A DNA stretch of 64,000 nt, taken from assembly GCF_022213955.1 (NCBI RefSeq), contig NZ_JAKNTW010000018.1, forward strand, positions 1 through 64,000. The letters run 5' to 3'. The DNA is from Dolomitihabitans soli (lineage in GTDB: Bacteria; Actinomycetota; Actinomycetes; Streptosporangiales; Streptosporangiaceae). Positions 36,164 through 45,406 of this stretch are shown here, piece by piece (the stretch's first letter is position 1; every line of letters starts with the position of its first letter). Below the pieces are notes generated by a model. It saw nothing but the letters and a program-made list of their open reading frames with translations. It made no database searches and was not told the DNA's origin. Position numbers and translations under genes: made by a program.

Positions 36164-36649
36164 TTACGCCTCACCGCCTGCGGGATAGGCAAACCGGGTC
36201 AACAAATCCCTCAGCTGCTCGGACCCGCCGGGCCCCAGTTCGGCGACCAGACGCTCAGCCAGCGGCTCCGCCGCCACATGGGCTGCATCGAAAAGCTCGA
36301 CGCCCTGAGGCGTGATCTCCACTGCCCGCACCCGCCGGTCCCCCGGAACGGTCTTTCGTACGGCCAGCCCCTTTCGCTCCAGGTCGTCCACGACCCGCAT
36401 GATTCCCGCCTTGTCCGACCCCGTCGCCGCCGCCAAGTCCCGCTGCACCGTGGGCCCGCGGTCGACCAGCACGATCAGCACGGCAAAATGCCGCAACTCA
36501 ATGCCGAACGGCCGAAGCGCCTCTGCCATCACCGTGGCGGCGCGCCAGTGCGCCTGGCGCAGCAGCAAGCCGAGAGCGAAAGGCGAGGCATCCCCGGGGC
36601 GGTCAGTCGCACGCGAGACAGTGGTTCTGTGCGGAACGTCGGCGCTCAT
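36164..36649 (-). CDS. MarR-family regulator
   Basis: 161 aa from ATG 36649. The winged-helix is clear: GPTVQRDLAAATGSDKAGIM followed by RVVDDLERKGLAVRKTVPGD and RRVRAVEITPQGVELFD. Helices at both ends form the dimer interface. It lies 200 bp beyond the nitroreductase start region and shares the TCATTCAATAC promoter motif with it, so it is the probable redox or phenolic-responsive repressor. Confidence 0.9.
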   Translation of the reverse strand: MSADVPHRTTVSRATDRPGDASPFALGLLLRQAHWRAATVMAEALRPFGIELRHFAVLIVLVDRGPTVQRDLAAATGSDKAGIMRVVDDLERKGLAVRKTVPGDRRVRAVEITPQGVELFDAAHVAAEPLAERLVAELGPGGSEQLRDLLTRFAYPAGGEA

Positions 36650-37018
36650 GAACCAATATTATCAGCCATCATTTCATTCAATACGGTATCAATTGAAATT
36701 AATGCGGCTCGGTGGCCAGACCACCCTCGGTAGACGACCGCCCAGCCCGCACCCGGCCCCGGGCGCGGGCATCGTGGCGTTCTGCCGTTCATGGTCGATC
36801 ACCTGTCAGGGATGGACACCGCGCGATTCGCCGACCACGCCAGCATCGGCGCGCTGGAGCCGTACGGGGACACCCGCGACCGGATCGGGGCGCTCACGCA
36901 GGTGCTCGGCTTCTTCGGCATCCAAGGGCCGCAGTGGTGATATTCCAGCGCAGGTTCGTCCGCGCCAACGAAAGCGGCGACAAGGGCTAATCGACGAGGA
37001 CGCTTCCTGGCCACCCGA
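36650..37018. other. Intergenic with one short protein-like fragment
   Basis: Between MarR and the subtilase terminator. A 49-codon frame (ATG 36791, stop 36940) reads HLSGMDTARFADHASIGALE, then PYGDTRDRIGALTQVLGFFG. It looks like the C-terminus of a larger protein, but it has no ribosome site and I cannot name it. The remainder shows nothing convincing. Confidence 0.35.
36674..36690. promoter_or_regulatory. MarR promoter motif TCATTCAATAC with GTAT centre
   Basis: TCATTCAATAC (36674-36684) continues into GGTATC, making an ATAC-G-GTAT centred palindrome just upstream of the MarR start. It matches the nitroreductase promoter word, consistent with autoregulation. Confidence 0.5.
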
Positions 37019-37051
37019 CCTCCCCGCTTCCGAATCCTGGAAGCGGGGAGG
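37019..37051. terminator. 13-bp stem hairpin terminator of the subtilase gene
   Basis: CCTCCCCGCTTCC at 37019-37031 pairs with GGAAGCGGGGAGG at 37039-37051 around 7 nt, 8 bp downstream of the subtilase stop. A strong intrinsic-type hairpin without a T-tract. Confidence 0.85.
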
Positions 37052-37058
37052 CCGGGAG

Positions 37059-40000
37059 TCACTTCAGCCCGTACGCCCGGTGGACGGTCTGCTCGACGGC
37101 GTTGCCCTCGGCGTCGGTGGCCTGGACCCTGAGGCCGAGGGCCCCCGTCGTGCGCGACAGCTGGGGAGGTGTGATGGTGGCACGGCCCGAGGCCGAGACG
37201 GGGACCGGCGTCCAGTGGGCGCCGTCGTCGAACGTGACCGACAGCTTCACGTCGGTGACCTTCGCGTCCTGCGCGGTGTAGGAACCGTGGTAGCCGCTGA
37301 CGGTGATCCGGTGCGACGTGCCCGCCTTGATCCGGTTGTCCAGGTCGAGCGGCACGTCATAGCGGAGGTTGAGCCGCCTGACCGGTTCGCACGGCGCCAG
37401 CTTGCCCGTGGCGAGCCAGGCCAGGCAGAGCCCGTCGGCCGTGCTGGTCATCCCGCCGGTCGGCCGCTTGGCGCGGAACGTCCACGCGGTCTCGACGTCC
37501 TTGGCGTACAGCTGCGACGGGTTGGGAGTGTGGAACTTGTCGGTGAGTCGATAGGCCGCGTCCTCCTCCGGGAGCGTGAACGTCGGCACGATGATCGCGA
37601 AGATGGCGAGTACGACCGTGGCCTCGACGAGCGGCACCTCCTGCCCGTCGCGGTACAGGTGCATCTCGTCCTTGCCACCGTGCTTGTCGCTCTGGAAGTT
37701 GGCGTTGTACGCGAACGCCTCCTGGTGGTTCGGCACCGGTCCCATGATCGGCAGAGCCGCCAGGAAGGTGTCATTGGTGCGGCACGGGAAGCACTGCAGG
37801 GTGCCGGAGCGGCGCACCGCGTCGGAGACGACGACGTTGCCCGGCACGCGGGGCTGGATGCCCCACGGCTCGGTTCGCGAGCCGGCGGAGGCGAAGATGT
37901 CCACGGCCGTCGCCGACAGCCCGCGCTTGGTGTGGTAGTCGGTGCCGCCTTCGTAGGTCGTGGTGTTGGAACGGGTCCAGACGACGTCCGGCGAGACCGG
38001 CCCCACGTACTCGGTGAGGGTGGTCTGCGAGCGCACGTCGTGGTCCATGGACCACACCCCCGAATACCTGACCGGCTTGATCATCGAAGCCGAGATGGTC
38101 AGCCTCACCCCGCCGGGCCGGTCGGCGTGGAAGCGGTCCTCGATCCGCTGCAGGTCGCGGGTCCTGACCGAATAATCGAGGTCGGAGGGCACCTTGCCCT
38201 GCTCGGGGAGCATCAGCGAGTAGAGGTACGGCGTGGTCGCGACGCCCTCGGCCGTGACGGTCACCGGCCGGCGCCCGGCCAGGGCGGCCAGCGCCCGCCC
38301 CTCCTTGGCCGGCAGGCTCATGGTCGGGATCGGGTACACGGGCCAGCTGCCCGCCGGGTCGAGGAAGGCCCGCCCGGCAGCCCCGTAGCCGAGGACGGCG
38401 ACGGCGCCCGCCTGCTGGGCTGCCTTGACCCGGTCCAGGGCGTTGCCCGAGCAGGTCGTGGCCGGGCAGAGGTCCTCAAGGTTGAGCAGGACCAGCTTGC
38501 CGCGCACGTCCAGGCCGCTGAAGTCGACGCCCTTGCCGGCGTGGACGAGCGGGAGCCGGCTGCGGCCGTCGAGCTTGGGCGTGCTCGACTGGACGTTCTG
38601 GTAGCGCGGGGTGAGGCTGGAGCCCCCGGGCACCTTCATGGTGATGGCGGGCGCGCCGAGCTGGTAGCGGCCGGTGAGGGTGAAGGAACCCTGGGTGACC
38701 TTGCGGGTGGGCAGCAGCACGTAGTCGTCGAGCCCGTACCCCGGATACAGGGACTCCACGTCTACGTAGGCGACGCCGTTGGCGGCGATGCGGCGGAAGG
38801 CGTACTGGGAGAGGTGGACCTCTGAGTCGCGCGGTGTCTTCACCGACACCTTGCGCGCCTTGCGCAGGTCGAGCGTGACCGTGGTGTCCTTGGTGATCTC
38901 GATCTGCGGGTCGGCCGGCAGCGACTGGACCCACTCGCCGTCCGCGCCGCGCCAGGCCAGCGCGCTGATCACGGTGTAGGTGCCGGGGTAGACCTGGGCC
39001 TCGGTCTCCATGCCGGTGGCGGGGAGGTAGGAGTACTGGAGGTCGTCGCGGTCGTCGGTGCGCATGAACAGCCACGGGATCTGCGTGTTGTCGCTCGCGC
39101 CGGCGGGGAGCACCAGTTTGGCCCGGACGGTGACCTTCTTCGGCTCGACGAACGCGCCGACGGCCGTGTTCACCTGGACGTCGCCGTTCGAGGCCCGGAC
39201 GAAGCCCTCGTACCAGGTGTCAGGTCCTGAGGGGTCGAACGTGACCGTGACCGGCGCGGTGCCGTGCGCGGGGACGGTGACCGTGTCGCGGTCGAGGGTG
39301 AGCGTGTTCGACGGCGGCGCGCCGCCCCGGTGGGCCTTGACGCCGGTGCTCAAGGTGAGGGTGACGGGCTGGTCGCCGTCGTTGGTGTAGGTGAGGGTCT
39401 TGGTGACCGCGCCGTTCTGGGGCGAGGGCAGGAAGCCGAAGTCGATGCTGCCGGAGCCGCGTACCCGCTGCTTGACGGCGCGGGCGACGTCGACGCGCCC
39501 GGCGCCCTCCTCGTAGGCGTCCTGGCCGTCGCCGTGGGCGGTGCTGGTGAGCGCGGCCTTGAGCTGGGTGTTCGTCCAGTCGGGGTGCTGCTGGGCGAGC
39601 AGCGCGGCAGCGCCCGCGACGTGCGGGGTGGCCATCGACGTGCCGGACGCCGTGGTGTAGCCGTCCTCGGCGGGCTCCCCCATGGACGTGTCGCGCGCGC
39701 GGGCGGCGACGATGTCCACGCCGGGGGCGCTGATGTCGGGCTTGAGGCTGTAGTCGACAGCGGTCGGGCCCTGGCTGGAGAAGGAGGCGAGGGCGTCCGA
39801 ACGGTCCACCGCGGCGACGGTGAGCGCCGAGGCGGCGGTGCCCGGCGAGCCGATCGCGCGGCTCTTGCCGTCGTTGCCCGCGGCGACCACGAACAGCGTT
39901 CCCGACTCGGCGGTGAGCTTGTTCAGTGCCTGGTCGAGCGGGTTGTCCGGCCCAGGGCAGCAGCCGCCGAGGCTCATGCTGACCACGCGGGCCTGCTGGG

Positions 40001-40886
40001 CGGCCGCCCACTGCATGCCTTCGATGACGTCGGACTCGAGGCCGCTGCCGTAGTTGTTGAGCACTTTGCCGACCAGCAGCGACGCCTCGGGAGCGACTCC
40101 CCGGTACTTCGCGCCGTTGCCCGCGATGATCGAGGCCACGTGGGTGCCGTGGCCGTGCCCGTCCTGGGCGCTCGACTCGGAGCTGAAGTTCTGGGTGGCG
40201 GCGATCCGTCCGGCCAGATCGGGGTGGGTGGCGTCGATGCCGGTGTCCAGCACGGCCACCTTGACGCCGGCGCCCTCGAGCCCGGCGGCCCACGCCTCGG
40301 GGGCGCCGATCTGCTTGACGCTCCGGTCGAGGGAGACCTGGACCTTGCGGTCGAGCCAGATCTTCTGGGACGCCGACCTGGCCGTGCTGAGCCCGGCCCA
40401 GAACTGGCCGGCGGCCTTCTTGTCGACCTTGACGGCCGCGCCGTCGATGCTGGCCAGGGTGCGCGCCCCGGCGATGCGCTGCTGCGGCCCGTGCTGGACG
40501 ATGACGGGCAGGGTGGGGCTCTCCGCGTCGGAGTAGCCGTTGCCCGCCAGGTACGCCACGTCGAACAGGCCCTTGTCGAGCTGTCCGGCCGACAGCCGGC
40601 TCATGACGTCCGTGGGGTAGACGTAGTACGCGTCACCCTCGCGTACCGACAGGAAGAACACCGGCGCGCCGTCGGGCCGTTTCGCCGGCTCGATCCGCAC
40701 CTGCGGGCTGCCGTCCTGGTCGGTGGTGTAGGTCACCACGTCCCCGGTGATCAGCGTGATCTTCTTCTGGGGCTCTTCGGCCGTCCCGACGACGGGCGCC
40801 GGGACGGAGGGAGCGGGAGGTGGGGTCGGCGCGGCCATCCCAGTGGAAAGCAGCACGCCTAACGCGACAAGCGACCGGCCGATCAT
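37059..40886 (-). CDS. Large secreted subtilisin-family serine protease (S8) with PA domain
   Basis: 1275 aa from ATG 40886 (GAGGAG upstream). A signal peptide (1-19) precedes an inhibitor-like propeptide with KKITLITGDVVTY and an autocleavage region before about 190. The S8 catalytic domain has Asp 214 (VAVLDTGIDATHPDL), His 249 (GHGTHVAS), oxyanion Asn 338 (AAGND) and Ser 417 (GTSMATPHVAG), all intact. A roughly 850-residue C-terminal region follows, with FN3-like segments and a PA-like domain (VLLNLEDLCPATTCSGNALD). It is an exported endopeptidase of the vegetative/PoPC-like group. Two paralogous regulators are divergent from it. Confidence 0.9.
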   Translation of the reverse strand: MIGRSLVALGVLLSTGMAAPTPPPAPSVPAPVVGTAEEPQKKITLITGDVVTYTTDQDGSPQVRIEPAKRPDGAPVFFLSVREGDAYYVYPTDVMSRLSAGQLDKGLFDVAYLAGNGYSDAESPTLPVIVQHGPQQRIAGARTLASIDGAAVKVDKKAAGQFWAGLSTARSASQKIWLDRKVQVSLDRSVKQIGAPEAWAAGLEGAGVKVAVLDTGIDATHPDLAGRIAATQNFSSESSAQDGHGHGTHVASIIAGNGAKYRGVAPEASLLVGKVLNNYGSGLESDVIEGMQWAAAQQARVVSMSLGGCCPGPDNPLDQALNKLTAESGTLFVVAAGNDGKSRAIGSPGTAASALTVAAVDRSDALASFSSQGPTAVDYSLKPDISAPGVDIVAARARDTSMGEPAEDGYTTASGTSMATPHVAGAAALLAQQHPDWTNTQLKAALTSTAHGDGQDAYEEGAGRVDVARAVKQRVRGSGSIDFGFLPSPQNGAVTKTLTYTNDGDQPVTLTLSTGVKAHRGGAPPSNTLTLDRDTVTVPAHGTAPVTVTFDPSGPDTWYEGFVRASNGDVQVNTAVGAFVEPKKVTVRAKLVLPAGASDNTQIPWLFMRTDDRDDLQYSYLPATGMETEAQVYPGTYTVISALAWRGADGEWVQSLPADPQIEITKDTTVTLDLRKARKVSVKTPRDSEVHLSQYAFRRIAANGVAYVDVESLYPGYGLDDYVLLPTRKVTQGSFTLTGRYQLGAPAITMKVPGGSSLTPRYQNVQSSTPKLDGRSRLPLVHAGKGVDFSGLDVRGKLVLLNLEDLCPATTCSGNALDRVKAAQQAGAVAVLGYGAAGRAFLDPAGSWPVYPIPTMSLPAKEGRALAALAGRRPVTVTAEGVATTPYLYSLMLPEQGKVPSDLDYSVRTRDLQRIEDRFHADRPGGVRLTISASMIKPVRYSGVWSMDHDVRSQTTLTEYVGPVSPDVVWTRSNTTTYEGGTDYHTKRGLSATAVDIFASAGSRTEPWGIQPRVPGNVVVSDAVRRSGTLQCFPCRTNDTFLAALPIMGPVPNHQEAFAYNANFQSDKHGGKDEMHLYRDGQEVPLVEATVVLAIFAIIVPTFTLPEEDAAYRLTDKFHTPNPSQLYAKDVETAWTFRAKRPTGGMTSTADGLCLAWLATGKLAPCEPVRRLNLRYDVPLDLDNRIKAGTSHRITVSGYHGSYTAQDAKVTDVKLSVTFDDGAHWTPVPVSASGRATITPPQLSRTTGALGLRVQATDAEGNAVEQTVHRAYGLK

Positions 40887-41002
40887 GCTTCTCCTCAGAG
40901 ATCATCGGTGTCCCCGGGAACCATGACAGATCACAGTAAAGACGCGAAAGACGGCAGTGAGTCCTCTTTCCGCCATGTACGGAAATAGGACATGCTGGGG
41001 AC

Positions 41003-41947
41003 GTGCTGGAGATCATCGGGCTCTCGTACGCCGAGCAGGCGCTGTACGAGGCACTGGTCGAGCGATCCCCCGCCACGCTCGCCGAACTGGGGCACGCCGC
41101 GTCCACGGCCGCCGGCCTGGAGGAGCTCGGGCTGATCACCCGGCTCCCCGAAGACCCACCGCGGTACGTGGCGGTCTCCCCCGAGATGGGGCTGGACGCG
41201 CTGATCCGGGCGCGCACCCGGGAGCTGGCCGCGGCCCGCCACCGCGCCGCCCAGCTCGCGGCCCGCTTCCACCGCTCGGTGCCGGACCAGGACTCGGCCG
41301 AGCTGGTGGAGGTGGTGATCGGCAAGGACGGGGTGGGCCGGTGGTTCCATCGGCTCCAGGAGAGCGCGCGGCGGCAGATCCGGGTCTTCGACGCGCCGCC
41401 GTACGCGACACCCATGGGCGGGAACGCCGTGGAGTTCGAGCTGCTGGAGCGGGGTGTCGAGTATCGGGCGCTGTACGACCGGCGCGCCATGGAGGTGCCG
41501 GGGACCCTCTCGCTCATCACCCGCTACGTCGCGGCCGGCGAGCAGGCCAGGGTCGGCGACGTGCCCGTCAAGCTGGCGCTGAACGATCAACCCATGGCGA
41601 TCATGCCGTTACGCCACGACCAGCACGTCGTGGAATCGGCGCTGGTGGTGCACGACTCGACGCTGCTGGACGCGTTGTCGGCGCTGTTCGAGATGTACTG
41701 GGAGCGGGCGGTGCCGCTGCAGGTCCGACATGGCCGCCTGGCCGAGGCGACGAGGGCCGCCGACGCGCAGCGCGACCTGCTGCCGCTGCTCACCGCGGGG
41801 CTGACCGACGCGGCCATCGCCGCCCACCTCGGCTGGAGCGACCGCACGGTACGCCGCCACGTCCGCGCGCTGCTGGTCCAGCTCGACGCCCGGACCCGCT
41901 TCCAGGCGGGCTATCAGGCGGCCCTCCGCGGCTGGCTGGACTCGTGA
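41003..41947 (+). CDS. TrmB-like N-terminal / LuxR-type HTH regulator 1
   Basis: 314 aa from a GTG at 41003. An N-terminal TrmB-like winged helix (LSYAEQALYEALVERSPATL), a middle sensory domain with KDGVGRWFHRLQESARRQIR, and a C-terminal LuxR/FixJ-like HTH (LLTAGLTDAAIAAHLGWSDR then TVRRHVRALLVQLDARTRFQ). It is a paralogue of the next gene, overlaps it as GTGA, and is divergent from the subtilase across 116 bp. Control of the protease is the likely role (inference from arrangement). Confidence 0.8.
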   Translation: MLEIIGLSYAEQALYEALVERSPATLAELGHAASTAAGLEELGLITRLPEDPPRYVAVSPEMGLDALIRARTRELAAARHRAAQLAARFHRSVPDQDSAELVEVVIGKDGVGRWFHRLQESARRQIRVFDAPPYATPMGGNAVEFELLERGVEYRALYDRRAMEVPGTLSLITRYVAAGEQARVGDVPVKLALNDQPMAIMPLRHDQHVVESALVVHDSTLLDALSALFEMYWERAVPLQVRHGRLAEATRAADAQRDLLPLLTAGLTDAAIAAHLGWSDRTVRRHVRALLVQLDARTRFQAGYQAALRGWLDS

Positions 41948-42918
41948 CGTCGCTGGGGGCCATCGGGCTCGGACCCGACGAGGAGGCGCTGTACGAGGTG
42001 CTGCTGGACCGCTCGCCCGCCACCCTCGACCAGCTCACCGCCGTCTGGCCGCGCGCCGACCTCCAGCCCTTGCTTGCGGCGCTGGAGCGCAAGGGGTTGC
42101 TCAGCACATCACCCGGGCCGCCGCCCGTCTACGCCGCCGTCGCCCCGGAGATCGCGCTCGACGTCCTGCTGCTCGCCGCCGAGCGCGACCTGCTCCGGGT
42201 CCGGGAGCGGGCCCGGGAGCTGGAGGAGGTGTTCCAGGAACGCGCCAGGGAACGCACTCCCCCGGTGGTCGTCGAGGTGGTCACCGGTCGGCGCGCGGTC
42301 GAGCAGCGGCACGCCCAGATCCAGCGCGCGGCCCGGCAGCAGCTCCGGTGCCTGTCCAAGCGGCCCTACTTCGACCCGCTGGGCAGTGTGGCCGCCCAGC
42401 GCGAGCTGCTCGAACGGGGCGTCACCAGCCGCATGATCTACGAGCGGGAGTTCGTGGCGGCCGAGGGCGCGCTACGGCAGATCGAAGAGATGGTCGAGGC
42501 CGGTCAGCAGGCGCGGGTGCTTCCGGACCTGCCGATGAAGCTGTACGTGGTGGACGACCGGCTGGCGCTCCTCCTGCTCAGACACGAGCCGGCGGACGCG
42601 GTGTCGGCACTGGTCATCCACCCGTCGGGGCTGCTGGAGGCGTTGATCCGGCTGTTCGAGGGGCTGTGGCAGCGGGCGCTGCCATTCGGCCTGGCCCCGT
42701 CGGCCCGCAACCCGCCGAGGGACTCCCGGGACGACGCGCGGCTGGTCGCGCTGCTGCTGTCGGGGCTCACCGACGAGGCCATCGCCCGCCAGCTCGGCAT
42801 CGGCCACCGTACGGCCGAGCGCCGGATCGCCAACCTGATGGCCCGTCTCGGCGCCCGCACCCGCTTCCAGGCCGGCGTCCACGCCACCCGCTCCCACCCA
42901 CCCCCAAGCGCCCCCTGA
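41944..42918 (+). CDS. TrmB-like N-terminal / LuxR-type HTH regulator 2
   Basis: 324 aa from GTG 41944 (GTGA overlap with the first regulator). Same architecture as its neighbour: GLGPDEEALYEVLLDRSPAT at the N-terminus and LLSGLTDEAIARQLGIGHRT plus ERRIANLMARLGARTRFQAG at the C-terminus. The two likely arose by tandem duplication and may form a heterodimer or respond to related signals. The long in-frame extension upstream is only open because of GC bias. Confidence 0.8.
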   Translation: MTSLGAIGLGPDEEALYEVLLDRSPATLDQLTAVWPRADLQPLLAALERKGLLSTSPGPPPVYAAVAPEIALDVLLLAAERDLLRVRERARELEEVFQERARERTPPVVVEVVTGRRAVEQRHAQIQRAARQQLRCLSKRPYFDPLGSVAAQRELLERGVTSRMIYEREFVAAEGALRQIEEMVEAGQQARVLPDLPMKLYVVDDRLALLLLRHEPADAVSALVIHPSGLLEALIRLFEGLWQRALPFGLAPSARNPPRDSRDDARLVALLLSGLTDEAIARQLGIGHRTAERRIANLMARLGARTRFQAGVHATRSHPPPSAP

Positions 42919-43156
42919 CGGCGCCCCTTGAAGGACCGCGCGGGCGCGCTCAACGAACCGCGCCCTTCCCACCCCAAGAGCCCCTTCTCCAGGCTCCCCG
43001 GAGGCGGAGCGTCAATCAGGACGGATTCGGGCGTAGGCCCTGGCAAGAGGCAACCGGCGCTTGAGCCAGGGGAATTGCGCGTCCGGCTCGCCCCGCCCAG
43101 CGCCGGCGGGATACGAAATGATTCAAGACTGAAACTGGCGGTCCCTAAGGATGCCG

Positions 43157-43450
43157 TCAGATTCTCTTACCGAACCGGTAAAGCGATCCATCCTTGGTGG
43201 CGATGAACCGGTTGGGGGTCACGAAGTGGACCTCGAACGTGTCGGTCACCGACGTCTCCCCCGAGGCGATGTTTTGGCATTTCAACCGGTCAGCGTCGCC
43301 CGTTGTGATGGTGTAGCCGCCAACCCAGAGGTCTCCCGCATTCATCACCTGCTCGTGAAATTCCCAAGGCGTGGGGTGGAAACTGTTGAGCTTCCCGTTG
43401 TCGTCGAAGGCCGCCACAGACCACCGCGTACCGGCCGGATTGAACGCCAT
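43157..43450 (-). CDS. Small unknown protein at the cassette edge
   Basis: 97 aa from ATG 43450; GGAGG with 8-nt spacing supports this start over the GTG three codons upstream. The sequence (FNPAGTRWSVAAFDDNGKLN then FHEQVMNAGDLWVGGYTITT) predicts a small all-beta soluble protein without signal peptide. Codon GC is lower than in flanking genes. It is the last gene of the leftward run, past the resolvase fragment, and I do not recognise it. Confidence 0.65.
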   Translation of the reverse strand: MAFNPAGTRWSVAAFDDNGKLNSFHPTPWEFHEQVMNAGDLWVGGYTITTGDADRLKCQNIASGETSVTDTFEVHFVTPNRFIATKDGSLYRFGKRI

Positions 43451-43498
43451 TCTAACCACCTCCAGAACCTTGTGGAGATCTCTTTATATCGGAAATAC

Positions 43499-43849
43499 CT
43501 AAACGGGTCCAGAGCTGGCAGTCCCCGAATACGCCAGAAAGGGGCCGAGGATGGCCTCCTGACCGGGGGCGGCCTCCTTGATGTCGTACGCAAGCTTGAG
43601 CGCCTTCTCCAGCTCCGGCCGCGTCTTGACCCGGATACTGATCTTCTCGGAGAAGACCCGCTTGCAGTTCGCCAGGGCGAGCGCGTCGAGCTGGCTCTGG
43701 AGTTCCTGCTGGGCCGTCGAGCAGCGGGCGTACCCGATCCGGATCGGGTTGGCCGCTGCGGCGGCCGGCGCGGCCTCGACGGGCGGCCCCGGCTTCCAGG
43801 GCCGCCGGGGAGCGCGGTCCTCGGGCACCAGCGCCGGCGTCAGATCCAC
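43499..43849 (-). pseudogene. Serine recombinase (resolvase) N-terminal fragment
   Basis: From a GTG at 43849, after about 35 low-complexity residues, the frame reads IRIGYARCSTAQQELQSQLD and then ALALANCKRVFSEKISIRVK. This is the start of the resolvase/invertase catalytic domain with the nucleophile Ser in ARCST. It breaks off after about 75 residues of a normal 185 and lacks the remaining arginines and the HTH. It marks the left edge of the unusual cassette, next to an AT-rich patch. Confidence 0.7.
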
Positions 43850-44015
43850 AGCGGCATCGTGTCAGAACTGTCTCGCAGAACGCCTGGGTTTTGAGAGGTT
43901 TTCTGCGAACAGCGATCTGCGGAAACGTGATCGGTTTCGGGCCTCTCGCAGAACTCTCGCATCTGGTCCATTTATGAGAACGCAGAGAGTTATCGCTTAC
44001 CGAGCTTAAATAAAT

Positions 44016-44032
44016 CTTGTCGATTAGACAAG
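44016..44032 (-). terminator. CTTGTC-N5-GACAAG hairpin followed by an AT-rich run
   Basis: A perfect 6-bp inverted repeat lies 16 bp downstream of the leftward 439-aa gene's stop. On the coding strand it is followed by ATTTATTTAAG. The short stem and A/T tail resemble an intrinsic terminator, unusual for this GC-rich genome and consistent with foreign DNA. The surrounding 43,850-44,047 gap is AT-rich with repeated TCTGCG words and may hold the old recombinase site. Confidence 0.6.
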
Positions 44033-44047
44033 TGGGTCAAACGCCCA

Positions 44048-45367
44048 CTAACCCCGGATTATATCCCCATAGTGAGTGAGGGTGCCATCCACGTAAAGGC
44101 CGTCGGTCCCGCGCGTGCTGATCTTCTCTGCGCCGTCTCCAGCTACGGCGAGGTCGTTTTTGGCATGCAGCAGCTTGTTGACGGTGCAGTAACCCTCGAC
44201 TGCCAGGTCTTCCTGGATTGTCACGTCGCCGTTTACCGTAATGCTGTGATGGCTGACTTGGTCCCCGAGGGTGACGTCGCCGTTCAACTTGGATTCCCCG
44301 TCTACCGAAAGCCCCTTTTGGCAGTTGATGTCGCCGCGCGTGTCGAGATCGTCGCAGGCGAGGTCCCCCTTGACGAGAAGTCCTCCGGCGCAGTCGATGT
44401 CGCCGCGCGTGTTGAGACTGGCGGAGGAGAGGTCTTTCACGACGCTACAGTCGTTCTGGACTATCAGGCCGTTGGCGCCGACCGTGGTGATCTTCTCCCC
44501 GTAGCCAGAGCCGGAGACGGTGAGGTCGTTTTTGGCGGAAAGCAGTCCGTTTACGGTGAGCCCGGTGAGGGTTGGGTTGGAGACGGTGATGGTGAGAGTG
44601 GCGTACTGGTAGACCGGCTGGACGTCGGTGGATTGCTGGGTTCCGGAGGTCACGGACGCCTGCAGGGTGAAGGTGGTGTCGTTGACGATCTTGTCCTTCG
44701 GGAGGGTGTAGACGGTGCCGGGTCCCTCGTAAAGGGGCGTGCCGTCGCCGTCGTACAGCTGGAAATAGCTGCCGTTGCTCTCCCAGGTGAAGTTGACGGC
44801 ATCGCCGGCGTTGAACTTCGTCCTGGGGATGGTCAGCTTGTCCGGGTCGTTTGCCAGGAAGTTGTTCAGGTAGAAGACGGGCTCGGCGGTGGGCAGGGCA
44901 AGCTCGAACGTGTCCTTGCGGGTGTATGTGCCGCTGCTCATGCCGGAGGTTTCGGTGACCAGGCAGGTGAGTCCGCTGCCGGTGGTGGCGGCGAGCGTGC
45001 CGGTGATGCGGAATTGCAATGGTTTGTCGACGAGGTCCAACCCAGGTACGGGCGGAGCCTCGAAGGGGATGTAGTAGTAGTTCGTGGCAGCGGCGAGGCC
45101 GAGTTCCTGCCCGGACTTCATCTGGGCCGACGGGGCGCTCCAAGGGCCGCCGATGATCTCTGCGTGCGGTTGCTCGGTGAAGTACGCCCCTCCGCCGTCC
45201 GGGTCGCTGATCGGGACGGCGACGAGGATCCTTTCGCAGTAGATGTTCGGGCCGGCCGGGGCGGAGACGGTCAGGTCGATACGGGCGGAGGCGGGTTTGT
45301 CGGGTCTGCCTGCTTCAAGCGGCGCTGGGCTGGTGGTGGTGCTGTAGTGCAGCAGGGCGTCGGACAT
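44048..45367 (-). CDS. Two-domain protein, shared N-terminus, beta-helix-like C-terminus
   Basis: 439 aa from ATG 45367 (GGGAGG, 7-nt spacing). Residues 1 to about 270 are paralogous to the 460-aa protein encoded at 56855-58237, with shared blocks such as TKFNAGDAVNFTWESNGSYF, QLYDGDGTPLYEGPGT and NDTTFTLQASVTS. The C-terminal 165 residues are different: short repeated strands (LNTRGDIDCAGGLLVKGDLA, DLDTRGDINCQKGLSVDGES) that look like a right-handed beta-helix, bactofilin- or tail-fibre-like. No signal peptide or membrane segment. It is the last large gene of the cassette. Function unknown; a binding tip or fibre is a reasonable guess. Confidence 0.75.
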   Translation of the reverse strand: MSDALLHYSTTTSPAPLEAGRPDKPASARIDLTVSAPAGPNIYCERILVAVPISDPDGGGAYFTEQPHAEIIGGPWSAPSAQMKSGQELGLAAATNYYYIPFEAPPVPGLDLVDKPLQFRITGTLAATTGSGLTCLVTETSGMSSGTYTRKDTFELALPTAEPVFYLNNFLANDPDKLTIPRTKFNAGDAVNFTWESNGSYFQLYDGDGTPLYEGPGTVYTLPKDKIVNDTTFTLQASVTSGTQQSTDVQPVYQYATLTITVSNPTLTGLTVNGLLSAKNDLTVSGSGYGEKITTVGANGLIVQNDCSVVKDLSSASLNTRGDIDCAGGLLVKGDLACDDLDTRGDINCQKGLSVDGESKLNGDVTLGDQVSHHSITVNGDVTIQEDLAVEGYCTVNKLLHAKNDLAVAGDGAEKISTRGTDGLYVDGTLTHYGDIIRG

Positions 45368-45406
45368 GGGGAAGCCTCCCAGTCGGGTGAGGGGGTGGGG
45401 TGTGGG

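Noticed and set aside
35977-36315. 112-codon rightward frame at the nitroreductase promoter
   Set aside because: It covers the AT-rich operator region and antisense of MarR; no ribosome site and no conserved pattern.
36312-38825. 837-codon rightward open frame
   Set aside because: It runs antisense to the subtilase and MarR genes; composition is the Val/Gly/Arg-rich kind produced by high-GC antisense frames, with no domain.
39264-40862. 532-codon rightward open frame
   Set aside because: Antisense to the subtilase catalytic domain, whose D/H/S triad is intact on the other strand.
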